A DNA stretch of 64,000 nucleotides, taken from Pseudomonas sp. stari2. Its GTDB lineage: Bacteria > Pseudomonadota > Gammaproteobacteria > Pseudomonadales > Pseudomonadaceae. The notes beneath the pieces are model-generated. The model was not told the DNA's origin, searched no databases, and worked only from the letters and a program-made list of their open reading frames with translations. Shown in pieces: positions 50,159 through 59,438 of the stretch. The stretch is from assembly GCF_040760005.1 (NCBI RefSeq), contig NZ_CP099760.1, forward strand, positions 521,001-585,000. Reading direction: 5' to 3'. The position numbers and the translations under genes are program-made. Numbering within the stretch: position 1 is the stretch's first letter; each line of letters starts with the position of its first letter.

Positions 50159-50941
50159 TTATCGGTAGACACCGTCTTTGCCATGAGCGGCCGTGGCGCG
50201 ATTGCTGCGCACACTGATCATCTGCTTGATGTCGATCCACTCGATGCCTTGAGCTTTCAACTTCGGCAGCTCCCGCTCCAGCACCGCCAGCGTCTGTGGA
50301 TAAGGATGGCCGATCATCACCGCCGAACCCTGTTTGCGCGCCAGGTTGATCGCGGTCTGCAACTGGCTGTAGATCGCCGCTTCGGTGCGCTCGTCATCGA
50401 GAAACACGTCCCGCGAAACGCTTGCCAGATCGATCTTCTGTGCCTGTTGCGCAGCGACCGTTTGCGCGCTGGTGCGGCTGTCGACGAAGAACTTGTGGCG
50501 GCGCTGCAACTCACCCATCAACCATGCCATCGCCACAGGTTGTGCGGTCATGCGACTGCCCATGTGGTTGTTGATGCCTGCGGTGTACGGGACCATTTTG
50601 AATGCAGCGTTCAGCCGTTTCTCAAGTTCTTCGATGGGCAGTTCAGGATGCCAGGCAAACGGGCCGGTGGCCGGGTCCATCGGCATGTGCAGGATCACGA
50701 TCTTGCCGGCGCGATGGGCTTCGCGGGCAAATTCGGTAGCGTGCGGGGTGTCGGGCATGATCGCCGTGGTGACCGGTCCGGGGAGGGCCAGCACACGACG
50801 ATCCCGGGGCAGATTTTGCCCCAGGTCGTCGATGATCAGTGTCAGGTAGGCTTTTTGTGGTGTTGGTCTGGCGGGCTCTGCGTGAGCAGCCCCCACCAGA
50901 CAGCACAGCAGGACAAAGACGAAACGCAAAGACATCCTCAA
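50159..50941 (-). CDS. Divergent polysaccharide deacetylase YibQ
   Basis: 260 residues; signal peptide about 1-21 (AHA-E). DUF610/YibQ fold: LTLIIDDLGQN (metal-site Asp-Asp), VILHMPMDP and MGSRMTA. Active-site His of classical NodB deacetylases is not obvious. It belongs to the conserved yibQ-ctpA-envC-gpmI group, overlapping ctpA by 4 nt, and is thought to act in cell-wall/division. Confidence 0.87.
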   Translation of the reverse strand: MRMSLRFVFVLLCCLVGAAHAEPARPTPQKAYLTLIIDDLGQNLPRDRRVLALPGPVTTAIMPDTPHATEFAREAHRAGKIVILHMPMDPATGPFAWHPELPIEELEKRLNAAFKMVPYTAGINNHMGSRMTAQPVAMAWLMGELQRRHKFFVDSRTSAQTVAAQQAQKIDLASVSRDVFLDDERTEAAIYSQLQTAINLARKQGSAVMIGHPYPQTLAVLERELPKLKAQGIEWIDIKQMISVRSNRATAAHGKDGVYR

Positions 50942-52257
50942 CGGCCGGACGTGATGCTCAGGCCTTTGAGCAGGCTCAGGGCCTGGGCCAACTGGTAATC
51001 GTCATCCTGCGGCATGGCTTTCGGTTTGCCGCCGGAGCCGGTCGGTTTGTCCGCGCCGCCGTTGCCGTTGCCCAAGTGACCCTGCAGGTCGGCTTCCTTG
51101 AAGTAGTCGCCGTCCGCCTCGTTGGTGATCTTGGCCTTGCGCACTTCGATGTCCGGGACGATGCCCTGGGCCTGGATCGAGCGGCCGTTCGGCGTGAAGT
51201 ACAGCGCGGTGGTGATCTTCAGCGCCCGGTCGTTGTTCAGCGGCAGCACGGTCTGCACCGAGCCTTTGCCGAAACTGGTGGTGCCCATGACCACGGCGCG
51301 TTTCTGGTCTTGCAGGGCGCCGGCGACGATTTCCGAGGCCGAGGCACTGCCACCGTTGATCAGCACAACCATCGGCACTGCTTCGCTTTCGTCCTTGCCG
51401 GTGGCGGAGAAACGCAGCTCGGAATTGGCGATCCGGCCCTTGGTGTAGACGATCAGGCCTTTGGTGATGAAGTGGTCGACCACTTCCACCGCCGCCTGCA
51501 GCACGCCGCCCGGGTTGTTGCGCAGGTCGAGAATGATGCCGTTGAGCTTCTTGCCGTTGTCCTTGCGCAGTTTGGCCAGGGCCTTGGAGACTTCCTCGCC
51601 GGTCTTGACCTGGAACTGGGTGATGCGGATCAGGCCATAACCCGATTCGAGCAGTTGCGCCTTGACGCTCTTCACCTGGATCACTGCGCGGGCCAGGGTC
51701 ACGTCGAACGGCGTACCGCCGTCGCGGACCAGGGTCAGGGTGATTTTCTGGCCGATCTTGCCACGCATCTTGTCCACGGCTTCGGTCATGGTCTGGCCGC
51801 GGGTCGGCGCGCCGTTGATCTTGACGATGAAGTCGCCGGCCTGGATGCCGGCCTTCGATGCTGGCGTATCGTCGATTGGCGACACGACCTTGATGAAGCC
51901 GTCTTCCGAGCCGACTTCGATGCCCAGGCCGCCGAACTCACCGCTGGTGCTTTCCTGCAGCTCGGTGAAATCTTCCGGGCCGAGGTAGGCCGAGTGCGGG
52001 TCGAGGTTGCTGAGCATGCCTTTGATGGCATTTTCCAGCAGGGTCTTGTCGTCCACCGGTTCGACATAGGCGGCCTTGATCCGGTCCATGACCTCGGCAA
52101 AGGTGCGCAGCTCTTCCAGCGGCAACGGGGCCTTGGAAGTCGCGGCAGTGCCTGCCGGAGCGACAGCCGGAGCCGGTTGAGCGGCAAACGCCAGAGGCGC
52201 GCCGATCACCAGGGCGATCGTCAGGGCCAGCGAGGTAAGACGGGACAAATGCAGCAT
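50938..52257 (-). CDS. ctpA: Carboxy-terminal processing protease (S41 family)
   Basis: 439 residues. Signal peptide (about 1-25), PDZ domain (about 95-180), then S41 protease domain with catalytic Ser in GGSASASEIVAG and Lys in TSFGKGSVQT. P. aeruginosa CtpA degrades peptidoglycan hydrolases with partner LbcA. The C-terminus is rich in Gly/Asp (GGNGNGGAD). Overlaps yibQ and lies 34 bases after envC. Confidence 0.92.
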   Translation of the reverse strand: MLHLSRLTSLALTIALVIGAPLAFAAQPAPAVAPAGTAATSKAPLPLEELRTFAEVMDRIKAAYVEPVDDKTLLENAIKGMLSNLDPHSAYLGPEDFTELQESTSGEFGGLGIEVGSEDGFIKVVSPIDDTPASKAGIQAGDFIVKINGAPTRGQTMTEAVDKMRGKIGQKITLTLVRDGGTPFDVTLARAVIQVKSVKAQLLESGYGLIRITQFQVKTGEEVSKALAKLRKDNGKKLNGIILDLRNNPGGVLQAAVEVVDHFITKGLIVYTKGRIANSELRFSATGKDESEAVPMVVLINGGSASASEIVAGALQDQKRAVVMGTTSFGKGSVQTVLPLNNDRALKITTALYFTPNGRSIQAQGIVPDIEVRKAKITNEADGDYFKEADLQGHLGNGNGGADKPTGSGGKPKAMPQDDDYQLAQALSLLKGLSITSGR

Positions 52258-52291
52258 GTCGAACGAACTCCTAAAGTTGGTGACTCAACGC

Positions 52292-53611
52292 CTATCCTTG
52301 CGCGCGGCACCATTGCGCCGGATCACTCGGGTGACCCTGCTGACGAATTGCGAAATACAGCGCTGGTGTGTCCTGCCCACCACTGCTACCGACAGTGGAG
52401 ATGGACTCACCGGCTTTTACCACGTCACCAGCCGACTTCAGCAGCGTCTGGTTATGACCGTAAAGGCTCAGAAAACCGTTGCCGTGGTCGAGGATCACCA
52501 GCAGCCCGGCACCGCGCAACCAGTCGGCAAACACCACGCGCCCGCCGTGTACGGCGTGCACCTGGCTGCCGGCGGAGGCGCTGATCATCACGCCATCCCA
52601 CTTGGTTCGGGCATCGTCGCCACGGGTTTCACCGAAGCGTGCCAGCAGTCGACCATCAACCGGCCATGGAAGTTTTCCCCGGGTGGCAGCAAAAGGGCCG
52701 CCGAACGTCTCGCCGCTGCTGGAAACCAGCGCACCAGGTGTGGGTCTGGCTTGTTTGCGTGGGGCGTCGCTGGTGTCCGAGTCCGCATCGGCGCGGGCCT
52801 GGGCCTCACGCAAACGCTTTTTTTCGGCTTCCTGCTGGGCGATGAGCGCTTTCTGTCGCGCTTCTTCTGCCTCACGGGCCTGGCGGGCCAGGGTTTCTTC
52901 AATGGTTTTAAGGACTTTAGACAGGTCTGCCTGATCCTGCTCGCGGGCGGCCAGTTTCTGATCGCGTGCTTTCACGTCGTCGTTGAGCTTGGCCAGCACC
53001 TGCTGGCGCTCCTTGCGGACCTTGTCGAGTGCGTCGCGCTGGGTATCCAGGTCGCTTTTCTGCACCAGCAACTGGGCTTGCTGGGCCGAGATGTCTTTTT
53101 CGACATTGGCCAGCTGGCGCAGGGTTTCGTTGAAATTCTTCAGCTGTTCCAGGCGGGCCTGGCTCAGGTAGTCGTAATAGGTGAGGGTGCGGGCGAATTT
53201 CTCGGGATTCTGCTGATTGAGCAGCAGCTTGAGGTATTCCTGCCGACCGTTCTGGTAGGCCGCGCGGGCCTGGATGGCAATCAGTCGTTGCTGTTCAGTG
53301 CGCGCGCTCTGGAGTTTTTTTTTCTCCGCATCGAGCCGCTGCAGCTCGGATTCGCTCTTCTTCAGCTCTTTTTGCAGGGCGTCGACCTGTTTCTCGAGAT
53401 TGCCCATCTCGGTTTCGGTGCCCTTGAGCTCTTTCTGTACGCCGGATTTTTCTTCCTGGAGCTTGCCCAGCAGCTTTTTCAGCTCGGCGATATCCTGACG
53501 CGTGGCTTCCAACTGTTGTTGGGTTTGCGCACGCTCGTCAGCGAAGGCCGGTTGGAGCAGGCATGTCAGAGCGAGGGCGATCAGGACGCGGAGCATAGGG
53601 GCGGGCGGCAC
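52292..53611 (-). CDS. envC: Murein hydrolase activator EnvC-type
   Basis: 439 residues. Signal peptide about 1-24, long coiled coil (about 25-290, Lys/Glu/Gln-rich with repeated KELKK-type turns), then a LytM/M23 domain that is degenerate: the HxxxD and HxH zinc motifs are KWDG and YFAIR. The loss of zinc ligands matches EnvC/NlpD-type activators of AmiA/B/C amidases rather than an active peptidase. Confidence 0.92.
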   Translation of the reverse strand: MPPAPMLRVLIALALTCLLQPAFADERAQTQQQLEATRQDIAELKKLLGKLQEEKSGVQKELKGTETEMGNLEKQVDALQKELKKSESELQRLDAEKKKLQSARTEQQRLIAIQARAAYQNGRQEYLKLLLNQQNPEKFARTLTYYDYLSQARLEQLKNFNETLRQLANVEKDISAQQAQLLVQKSDLDTQRDALDKVRKERQQVLAKLNDDVKARDQKLAAREQDQADLSKVLKTIEETLARQAREAEEARQKALIAQQEAEKKRLREAQARADADSDTSDAPRKQARPTPGALVSSSGETFGGPFAATRGKLPWPVDGRLLARFGETRGDDARTKWDGVMISASAGSQVHAVHGGRVVFADWLRGAGLLVILDHGNGFLSLYGHNQTLLKSAGDVVKAGESISTVGSSGGQDTPALYFAIRQQGHPSDPAQWCRAQG

Positions 53612-53650
53612 CAGGGTAAAGGACGGCCTAGTATGCCCGCCCCACGCGGC

Positions 53651-53687
53651 AAAAAAAACGCCTCAAAGCCAACTGCTTTGAGGCGTT
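53651..53687 (-). terminator. Terminator after gpmI
   Basis: AACGCCTCAAAGC pairs with GCTTTGAGGCGTT; on the minus strand it is followed by a run of eight T. It separates gpmI from envC, so envC needs its own promoter or read-through. Confidence 0.88.
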
Positions 53688-53732
53688 CGTCATAAAAAGC
53701 CGTTTCAGGCTGATTACAGGGCGTTTTTGATA

Positions 53733-55259
53733 TCAGACCAGAATCGAAGTGCCAGTCATTTCCACTGGTTTTTCCAGGCCCAGCAGTTTGAGCATGGTCG
53801 GCGCCACGTCCGCCAGTACGCCGCCTTCGCGCACCTTGAGGTCGCGTTTGCCGACGTAGATGAACGGCACCGGCTCGGTGGTGTGCGCGGTGTGCGCCTG
53901 GCCGGTGGCTTCGTCGGCCATTTGTTCGACGTTACCGTGGTCGGCGGTGATCAGCGCTTCGCCGCCGACCTTTTCCAGCGCTTCGACGATGCGGCCCACG
54001 CAGGTGTCCAGGCATTCCACGGCTTTCACCGCCGCCTCGAATACGCCGCTATGGCCGACCATGTCGCCGTTGGCGTAGTTGACCACGATCACGTCGTAAC
54101 GCTGGTGCTCGATGGCATCGACGATGCGATCAGTGACTTCCGGCGCGCTCATTTCCGGCTGCAAGTCATAGGTGGCGACTTTCGGCGACGGGATCAGGAT
54201 GCGTTCTTCGCCCGGGAACGGCTCTTCGCGACCGCCGGAGAAGAAGAAGGTCACGTGGGCGTATTTCTCGGTTTCGGCGATACGCAGTTGAGTCTTGCCG
54301 TTCTTCGCCAGGTAATCGCCGAGCACGTTTTCCAGGCTGCCCGGTGCAAAGGCTGCGGGTGCCGGGATGCTGGCGGCGTACTGGGTCAGGCCGACGTACT
54401 GCACTTTTGGCTGGCGTGCGCGCTCGAATTCCTTGAAACCGTCTTCGACAAACACACGGCTCAGCTCACGGGCACGGTCGGCGCGGAAGTTCATGAACAC
54501 CACGGCGTCGCCGTCTTCAATTTTTACCGGTTCGCCGATGCTGGTGGCTTTGACGAATTCGTCGCTCTCGCCACGGGCGTAAGCGGCTTCCAGGCCTTCC
54601 TGAGCGGTGGCGGCGTTGAATTCGCCTTTGCCATCAACGATCAGGTTGTAGGCCTGGGATACGCGATCCCAACGGTTATCGCGGTCCATGGCGTAGTAGC
54701 GGCCGATGAGGCTGGCGATGCGGCCCTTGCCGAGGGCCTGGAAGGTCGCGTCGAGCAGTTCGATCGACGAAGCAGCGCTTTTCGGTGGCGTGTCACGGCC
54801 GTCGAGGAAGGCGTGCAGGTAGATTTTTTCGGCGCCACGCTTGAAGGCCAGTTCGGCCATAGCGATCAGATGGTCCTGGTGGCTGTGAACGCCGCCGTCC
54901 GACAGCAGGCCCATGAAATGCACGGCCTTGCCGGCGGCCACGGCTTTGTCGACGGCGGCGCAGATGGTCGGGTTCTCGAAGAACTCGCCGTCGCGGATCG
55001 CTTTGGTCACGCGCGTGAAGTCCTGATACACCACGCGGCCGGCGCCGAGGTTCATATGGCCGACTTCGGAGTTGCCCATCTGGCCGTCCGGCAGGCCGAC
55101 GTCCATGCCGCTGCCCGAGATCAGGCCGTTCGGCACGGTGGCCCACAGGCGATCCAGCACAGGCTTTTTGGCCGCGAAGACGGCGTTGGATTCGGGGCTG
55201 TCGCTGTGACCGAAGCCGTCGAGAATCATCAGGACCAAAGGTTTAGGCGTGGTAGTCAT
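53733..55259 (-). CDS. gpmI: 2,3-bisphosphoglycerate-independent phosphoglycerate mutase
   Basis: 509 residues. Alkaline phosphatase superfamily; nucleophile Ser64 in [11 protein letters not shown], metal sites in LMILDGFGH and DHGNVEQM. Interconverts 2- and 3-phosphoglycerate without the cofactor. Start MTTTPKP at 55259 is preferred over an ATG 9 bases upstream. Confidence 0.96.
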   Translation of the reverse strand: MTTTPKPLVLMILDGFGHSDSPESNAVFAAKKPVLDRLWATVPNGLISGSGMDVGLPDGQMGNSEVGHMNLGAGRVVYQDFTRVTKAIRDGEFFENPTICAAVDKAVAAGKAVHFMGLLSDGGVHSHQDHLIAMAELAFKRGAEKIYLHAFLDGRDTPPKSAASSIELLDATFQALGKGRIASLIGRYYAMDRDNRWDRVSQAYNLIVDGKGEFNAATAQEGLEAAYARGESDEFVKATSIGEPVKIEDGDAVVFMNFRADRARELSRVFVEDGFKEFERARQPKVQYVGLTQYAASIPAPAAFAPGSLENVLGDYLAKNGKTQLRIAETEKYAHVTFFFSGGREEPFPGEERILIPSPKVATYDLQPEMSAPEVTDRIVDAIEHQRYDVIVVNYANGDMVGHSGVFEAAVKAVECLDTCVGRIVEALEKVGGEALITADHGNVEQMADEATGQAHTAHTTEPVPFIYVGKRDLKVREGGVLADVAPTMLKLLGLEKPVEMTGTSILV

Positions 55260-55351
55260 GGAATCCACTCGTGGCTAATAAAGAAGAGGGCGATGGAAAA
55301 GGGAGTTGGAGTTTAAAGCGAAGTTCCGACCGCGTCACCGCCGGACGGGGT

Positions 55352-55379
55352 TTGGCCGACCATAGTGGCTGTGTATACT
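55352..55379 (+). promoter_or_regulatory. Promoter of the rhodanese-grxC-secB unit
   Basis: TTGGCC (55352-55357), 16 bases, TATACT (55374-55379); the -10 is strong. It lies 33 bases before the first ATG. Confidence 0.45.
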
Positions 55380-55412
55380 GGCCGACATTTTAACGCCCTG
55401 GAACCTCCTTCG

Positions 55413-55826
55413 ATGGTTGCTCACCTGATTGAATTTGCCACTAACCACTACATTCTTGTCGGTATCTTCGTCGTACTGCTGGCATTGCTGCTGGCGCACA
55501 CAGTGCAGGGCGGCGGTAAAAGCCTGAGCACGGGCGAGCTGACCGCACTGGTCAACAAGGAAGCCGGCGTGGTCGTGGACATCCGTCCGAGCAAGGAATA
55601 CGCCGCCGGTCACATCGTTGGCGCGGTGAACATTCCCCAGGACAAGCTGGCCGCCCGTATCGGCGAGCTGGAAAAACACAAGGCCAAGACCATCATTCTG
55701 GTCGACGCCCTGGGCCAGACCGCCGGCACTCATGCCCGTGAACTGATGAAGGCCGGCTTCACCGCCGCCAAGCTGTCCGGCGGGATTTCCAGCTGGAAAG
55801 GCGACAACCTGCCGCTGGTGAAGTGA
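55413..55826 (+). CDS. Membrane-anchored rhodanese-like protein lacking the active-site Cys
   Basis: 137 residues. One membrane segment (about 13-30), then a rhodanese domain (about 38-135: VVVDIRPSKEYAAGHIVGAVNIP). Where sulfurtransferases carry a CxxGxR active loop, this protein has IILVDALGQTAG with no Cys, so it is presumably non-catalytic. YibN-like. Adjacent to grxC (1-base gap) and secB, a conserved trio. Confidence 0.88.
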   Translation: MVAHLIEFATNHYILVGIFVVLLALLLAHTVQGGGKSLSTGELTALVNKEAGVVVDIRPSKEYAAGHIVGAVNIPQDKLAARIGELEKHKAKTIILVDALGQTAGTHARELMKAGFTAAKLSGGISSWKGDNLPLVK

Positions 55827-55827
55827 T

Positions 55828-56082
55828 ATGAGCGAAGTCATCGTCTACTCCAGCGATTACTGCCCTTACTGCTCGCGCGCCAAGTACCTGCTCGCGAACA
55901 AAGGCGTGGCCTTCGAAGAGATCAAGGTCGATGGCAAGCCGCAAGTGCGCGCCGCCATGGCCCAGAAGGCCGGACGCACGTCCGTGCCGCAAATCTGGAT
56001 CGGCGACACCCACGTCGGCGGATGTGACGATTTGTACGCCCTGGAGCGCGCCGGCAAGCTCGACGCGCTGCTCAAGGCCTGA
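55828..56082 (+). CDS. grxC: Glutaredoxin 3
   Basis: 84 residues with dithiol CPYC (Cys12, Cys15), TSVPQIWIG cis-Pro loop and GGCDDLYAL glutathione-binding segment. Reduces disulfides and mixed glutathione disulfides in the cytoplasm. Sits 1 base after the rhodanese-like gene. Confidence 0.96.
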   Translation: MSEVIVYSSDYCPYCSRAKYLLANKGVAFEEIKVDGKPQVRAAMAQKAGRTSVPQIWIGDTHVGGCDDLYALERAGKLDALLKA

Positions 56083-56145
56083 CCTGCTGCACGCTCTACC
56101 GAACACCAAGAACCCTACAAGACCCGAGATCAGAAAGGATCTGAG

Positions 56146-56631
56146 ATGACTGACCAACAGAACACTGCAGCCAGCGAAGAAGAAACCGCACCGCAATTCT
56201 CCTTGCAGCGCATCTACGTACGCGACCTGTCCTTCGAAGCCCCGAAAAGCCCGGCGATCTTCCGTCAGCAGTGGGACCCGGCGGTCGGTCTGGATCTGAA
56301 CACACGTCAGAAGGCGCTGGAAGGCGATTTCTACGAAGTCGTGCTGACCCTGTCCGTTACCGTGAAAAACGGTGAAGAAGTTGCCTTCATCGCTGAAGTG
56401 CAACAGGCCGGTATCTTCCTGATCAAGAACCTGGACGCGGCTTCGATGAGCCACACTCTGGGTGCGTTCTGCCCGAACATCCTGTTCCCGTACGCTCGCG
56501 AAACCCTGGACAGCCTGGTGACCCGTGGTTCGTTCCCGGCGCTGATGCTGGCCCCGGTGAACTTCGATGCCCTGTACGCGCAAGAGCTGCAGCGCATGCA
56601 GGAAGCCGGCGAGACCCCGACCGTTCAGTAA
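56146..56631 (+). CDS. secB: Protein-export chaperone SecB
   Basis: 161 residues. Conserved [27 protein letters not shown] and [15 protein letters not shown] segment with [15 protein letters not shown]. Acidic N- and C-termini. Tetrameric chaperone that hands preproteins to SecA. AAAGGATCTGAG ribosome site. Followed by a terminator. Confidence 0.97.
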   Translation: MTDQQNTAASEEETAPQFSLQRIYVRDLSFEAPKSPAIFRQQWDPAVGLDLNTRQKALEGDFYEVVLTLSVTVKNGEEVAFIAEVQQAGIFLIKNLDAASMSHTLGAFCPNILFPYARETLDSLVTRGSFPALMLAPVNFDALYAQELQRMQEAGETPTVQ

Positions 56632-56648
56632 GCGGTCGATACAACAAC

Positions 56649-56678
56649 GAAAAAAGCGCCGTTACAGGCGCTTTTTTC
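56649..56678. terminator. Terminator between secB and trmL
   Basis: GAAAAAAGCGCC pairs with GGCGCTTTTTTC around GTTACA, serving convergent secB and trmL. Confidence 0.87.
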
Positions 56679-56696
56679 TTGGGCGATCGTATGGCG

Positions 56697-57152
56697 TTAC
56701 TTGAAGTCGTTCTGCCGCCACGCTTCATACACGGCCACTGCCACTGTGTTGGACAGGTTCAGGCTGCGGCAACCCTCGCGCATCGGCAGGCGCAGGCGTT
56801 GTTCGGCGGGCAGGGCGTCCAGCACTTCAGGCGGCAGGCCACGGCTTTCCGGGCCGAAAATGAAGGCATCGCCGGGGACGAACGCGGCATCGTGAAACGG
56901 TCGCGAACCCTTGGTGGTGAAGGCGAACAGCCGAGGGTGGCCGAGGCTTTCCAGGCAACTGGCCAGGTCGGCGTGGCGTTGCAGAGTGGCATACTCGTGA
57001 TAGTCGAGACCGGCGCGACGCAGACGCTTGTCATCCATCTCGAAGCCCAGCGGTTCGATCAAATGCAGGTGGCAGCCGCTGTTGGCGCACAGCCTGATAA
57101 CGTTACCGGTGTTCGGTGGAATTTCCGGTTGAAAAAGGATGACGTGAAACAT
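56697..57152 (-). CDS. trmL: tRNA (cytidine(34)-2'-O)-methyltransferase TrmL
   Basis: 151 residues, SPOUT fold. MFHVILFQPEIPPNTGNVIR start, FIFGPESRGLP and the knotted C-terminal LRLPMREGCRSLNLSNTVAV. Methylates the wobble base of leucine tRNAs. Its ATG shares bases with the divergent gene starting at 57151 (CATG), so the two start codons overlap. Confidence 0.95.
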   Translation of the reverse strand: MFHVILFQPEIPPNTGNVIRLCANSGCHLHLIEPLGFEMDDKRLRRAGLDYHEYATLQRHADLASCLESLGHPRLFAFTTKGSRPFHDAAFVPGDAFIFGPESRGLPPEVLDALPAEQRLRLPMREGCRSLNLSNTVAVAVYEAWRQNDFK

Positions 57153-57591
57153 GCACGGCTCCGAAGGTAAAGATGACGCGCATTCTACGCCGCAAGCCGA
57201 CCCGCGTTCGAAACTATTCCTGCGGGTAATGGCGTCACTGGCGATCGTCGGTGTGATGGTCGGGATGATGATCGGCCGCTTGACCACGCCTGACCCGAGC
57301 GTCTTGCAGCAGGTCGAGGTGATCGATGGGGGGCTGGCGGTCTGGTTCAACAACGAGCCGAAGCTGCACGGCGAGATCGTCGATGGCAGCGTTGCTTTGC
57401 TGTTCGAGGCCGAAGGCAAGGTGCAGAAAGGACAGCTCAAGTTCAACGGCAAAGACGTGAACTGGCGGACGCGGTTGAGTGACGGGGGATTGTTGCTGAC
57501 GCTGGTGGCGGCGCGGCCACTGCAGGGCGACTGGGCCGGCCAGGCGGTCGATGACCGCTGGCGGCTGGAGATCCATCTCCGGGAGCAATAA
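57151..57591 (+). CDS. Hypothetical membrane-anchored protein (146 aa)
   Basis: 146 residues with one membrane segment (about 26-43) and a C-terminal beta-rich domain (LQQVEVIDGGLAVWFNNEPKL, WAGQAVDDRWRLEIHL). Conserved position between trmL and ntrC in Pseudomonas. The start at 57151 overlaps the trmL start codon; a later Met27 (57229) is possible, but it would remove the charged N-terminus and shorten the membrane segment. Function unknown. Confidence 0.65.
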   Translation: MHGSEGKDDAHSTPQADPRSKLFLRVMASLAIVGVMVGMMIGRLTTPDPSVLQQVEVIDGGLAVWFNNEPKLHGEIVDGSVALLFEAEGKVQKGQLKFNGKDVNWRTRLSDGGLLLTLVAARPLQGDWAGQAVDDRWRLEIHLREQ

Positions 57592-57597
57592 AAGAGG

Positions 57598-57785
57598 GAA
57601 TCCCCGGCCTGCCTGTACCAAGGTTCCCGAAACGGGTGGGCTCATCGCATCGCGTTCTGAGCCGGTGTAAAGAAGGAGCCCCTGACCTGCCTGTATCAAG
57701 GGTCCCAAAAGGGTGGACTCGATGAGTCCGGTGTAAAGAGGGGAATCCCCGGCCTGCCTGTACCAAGGCCCCCGAAAGGGTGGGT
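57598..57785. repeat. Three degenerate intergenic repeats
   Basis: Three copies of a unit whose core is GGCCTGCCTGTACCAAGG begin near 57606, 57684 (degenerate: ACCTGCCTGTATCAAGG) and 57751. Each is followed by a short inverted C-rich/G-rich pair (CCCGAAACGGGTGGG, CCCAAAAGGGTGGA, CCCCGAAAGGGTGGG) and separated by GTGTAAAGA. Spacing is about 78 and 67 bases. No coding sense; function unknown. Confidence 0.75.
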
Positions 57786-57869
57786 GAATCGAATCACCTG
57801 ATGGAGTTATTGCAGGGGGCGTGCCAGGTTTTCTCGTTTTGAAACAATAAAGCCCGACACAATGACGAA

Positions 57870-57897
57870 GGCCCCGTAATACGGGGCCTTCGTCTTT
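57870..57897. terminator. Terminator downstream of ntrC
   Basis: GAAGGCCCCGTA and TACGGGGCCTTC form a perfect stem; positioned 105 bases past the ntrC stop and after the repeat array, so either strand could use it. Confidence 0.7.
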
Positions 57898-58001
57898 CCA
57901 CAGGATGGAATTTTCAGGGGGTTTCAGTGCAAGCCTGAGCCGGTGGCCGTGCCCGATTACGGGTCACGGTGCCTTTCGGCGGTGCAGACTGGCGCTCAAT
58001 C

Positions 58002-59438
58002 TCAGCCTTCATCACCCTCGTCGTCATCCCCGCCATCGACCTTCATGCCGAGCTCCTTGATCTTGCGGGTCAGGGTATTGCGGCCCCAGCCCAGCAGCAC
58101 CGCAGCATCACGACGACGCCCGGCGGTGTGCTTCAACGCCGTCTCGATCATGATTCGCTCGAACGCCGGCACCGCGCTGTCGAGCAGGCTCGACTGGCCG
58201 CGCGCCAAAGCCTGATCGGCCCACTGACGCAGCGCCTGTTCCCAGTTGGTCACCGGTGCGGAGTCCTGCGGCAGGCTCAACAGTTCCGGCGGCAGGTCGC
58301 TGATGTGCACCTCGCGCCCGGACGCCATCACCGTGATCCAGCGGCAGGTGTTTTCCAGCTGACGCACGTTGCCCGGCCATGGCAGGTTTTTCAGGTATTC
58401 CTCTGTCTCGCTTTTCAGCAGCTTCGGTTCGACCGCCAGTTCTTGCGCGGCGCGGCTGAGGAAGTGCTTGGCCAGGGTCGGGATGTCTTCGCGGCGATCC
58501 GACAGGCGCGGGATGTGGATGCGGATCACGTTGAGGCGGTGGAACAAGTCCTCACGGAATTTCCCGGCGTGAACCAGAGTTTCCAGATTCTGGTGGGTTG
58601 CAGCGATGATCCGCACATCGACCTTGACCGGCACATGCCCGCCAACGCGATAGAACTCGCCATCGGCCAATACCCGCAACAGTCGGGTCTGGGTGTCTGC
58701 CGGCATGTCGCCGATTTCATCGAGGAACAGCGTGCCGCCGTCGGCTTGTTCGAAGCGGCCGCGACGCAGGTTGGCCGCGCCGGTAAACGCGCCTTTCTCG
58801 TGGCCGAACAGCTCGGATTCCATCAGGTCTTTCGGAATCGCCGCCATATTCAGCGCGATGAACGGCGAGGCCGCGCGCGGGCTGTGGCGGTGCAGGGCGT
58901 GAGCCACCAGTTCTTTACCGGTGCCGGATTCGCCGTTGATCAGCACGGTGATGTTGGAGTGGCTCAAGCGCCCGATGGCGCGAAACACTTCCTGCATCGC
59001 CGGTGCTTCGCCGATGATTTCCGGGGTGCGGGTCAGGGTCGGCGCGACCTCCAGGCCCTGTTGTTCCTGGGCGTGCTGATTGGCGCGTTTGACCAGCGAC
59101 ACCGCTTCGTCGACATCGAACGGTTTTGGCAGGTACTCGAAAGCGCCGCCCTGATACGAGGCGACAGCGCTGTCCAGATCGGAGTGAGCGGTCATGATGA
59201 TGACCGGCAGTCGGGGGTGTTGCTCGCGGATGCGCGCCAGCAAGTCCAGGCCACTGGCGCCGGGCATGCGGATATCGGAGATGATCACATCCGGCTGCTG
59301 GCGGGCCAGGCGGCTCATCACGCCATCGGCACTGTCGAAGCTCTGGGTGGTCATGCCTTCCTGTTGCAGGGCTTTTTCCAGAACCCAACGGATAGAACGG
59401 TCGTCATCGACGATCCACACTGTTTCACTACGGCTCAT
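58002..59438 (-). CDS. ntrC: Nitrogen regulation response regulator NtrC
   Basis: 478 residues. Receiver with Asp55, AAA+ with GESGTGKE and GAFTGA (KGAFTGAANLRRG), and C-terminal Fis-type helix-turn-helix. Activates sigma-54 promoters of nitrogen assimilation genes, including glnA and probably its own operon. Overlaps ntrB by 4 nt. Confidence 0.96.
   Translation of the reverse strand: MSRSETVWIVDDDRSIRWVLEKALQQEGMTTQSFDSADGVMSRLARQQPDVIISDIRMPGASGLDLLARIREQHPRLPVIIMTAHSDLDSAVASYQGGAFEYLPKPFDVDEAVSLVKRANQHAQEQQGLEVAPTLTRTPEIIGEAPAMQEVFRAIGRLSHSNITVLINGESGTGKELVAHALHRHSPRAASPFIALNMAAIPKDLMESELFGHEKGAFTGAANLRRGRFEQADGGTLFLDEIGDMPADTQTRLLRVLADGEFYRVGGHVPVKVDVRIIAATHQNLETLVHAGKFREDLFHRLNVIRIHIPRLSDRREDIPTLAKHFLSRAAQELAVEPKLLKSETEEYLKNLPWPGNVRQLENTCRWITVMASGREVHISDLPPELLSLPQDSAPVTNWEQALRQWADQALARGQSSLLDSAVPAFERIMIETALKHTAGRRRDAAVLLGWGRNTLTRKIKELGMKVDGGDDDEGDEG

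Noticed and set aside
53727..55316. 529-residue plus-strand ORF opposite gpmI
   Set aside because: Shadow of gpmI, which has intact catalytic motifs.
57235..57708. 157-residue minus-strand ORF over the repeat array
   Set aside because: Overlaps a plus-strand gene and the repeat units; composition follows the repeat rather than a protein.
57598..57785. CRISPR array
   Set aside because: Only three degenerate units, unequal spacing, no spacer pattern and no cas genes.
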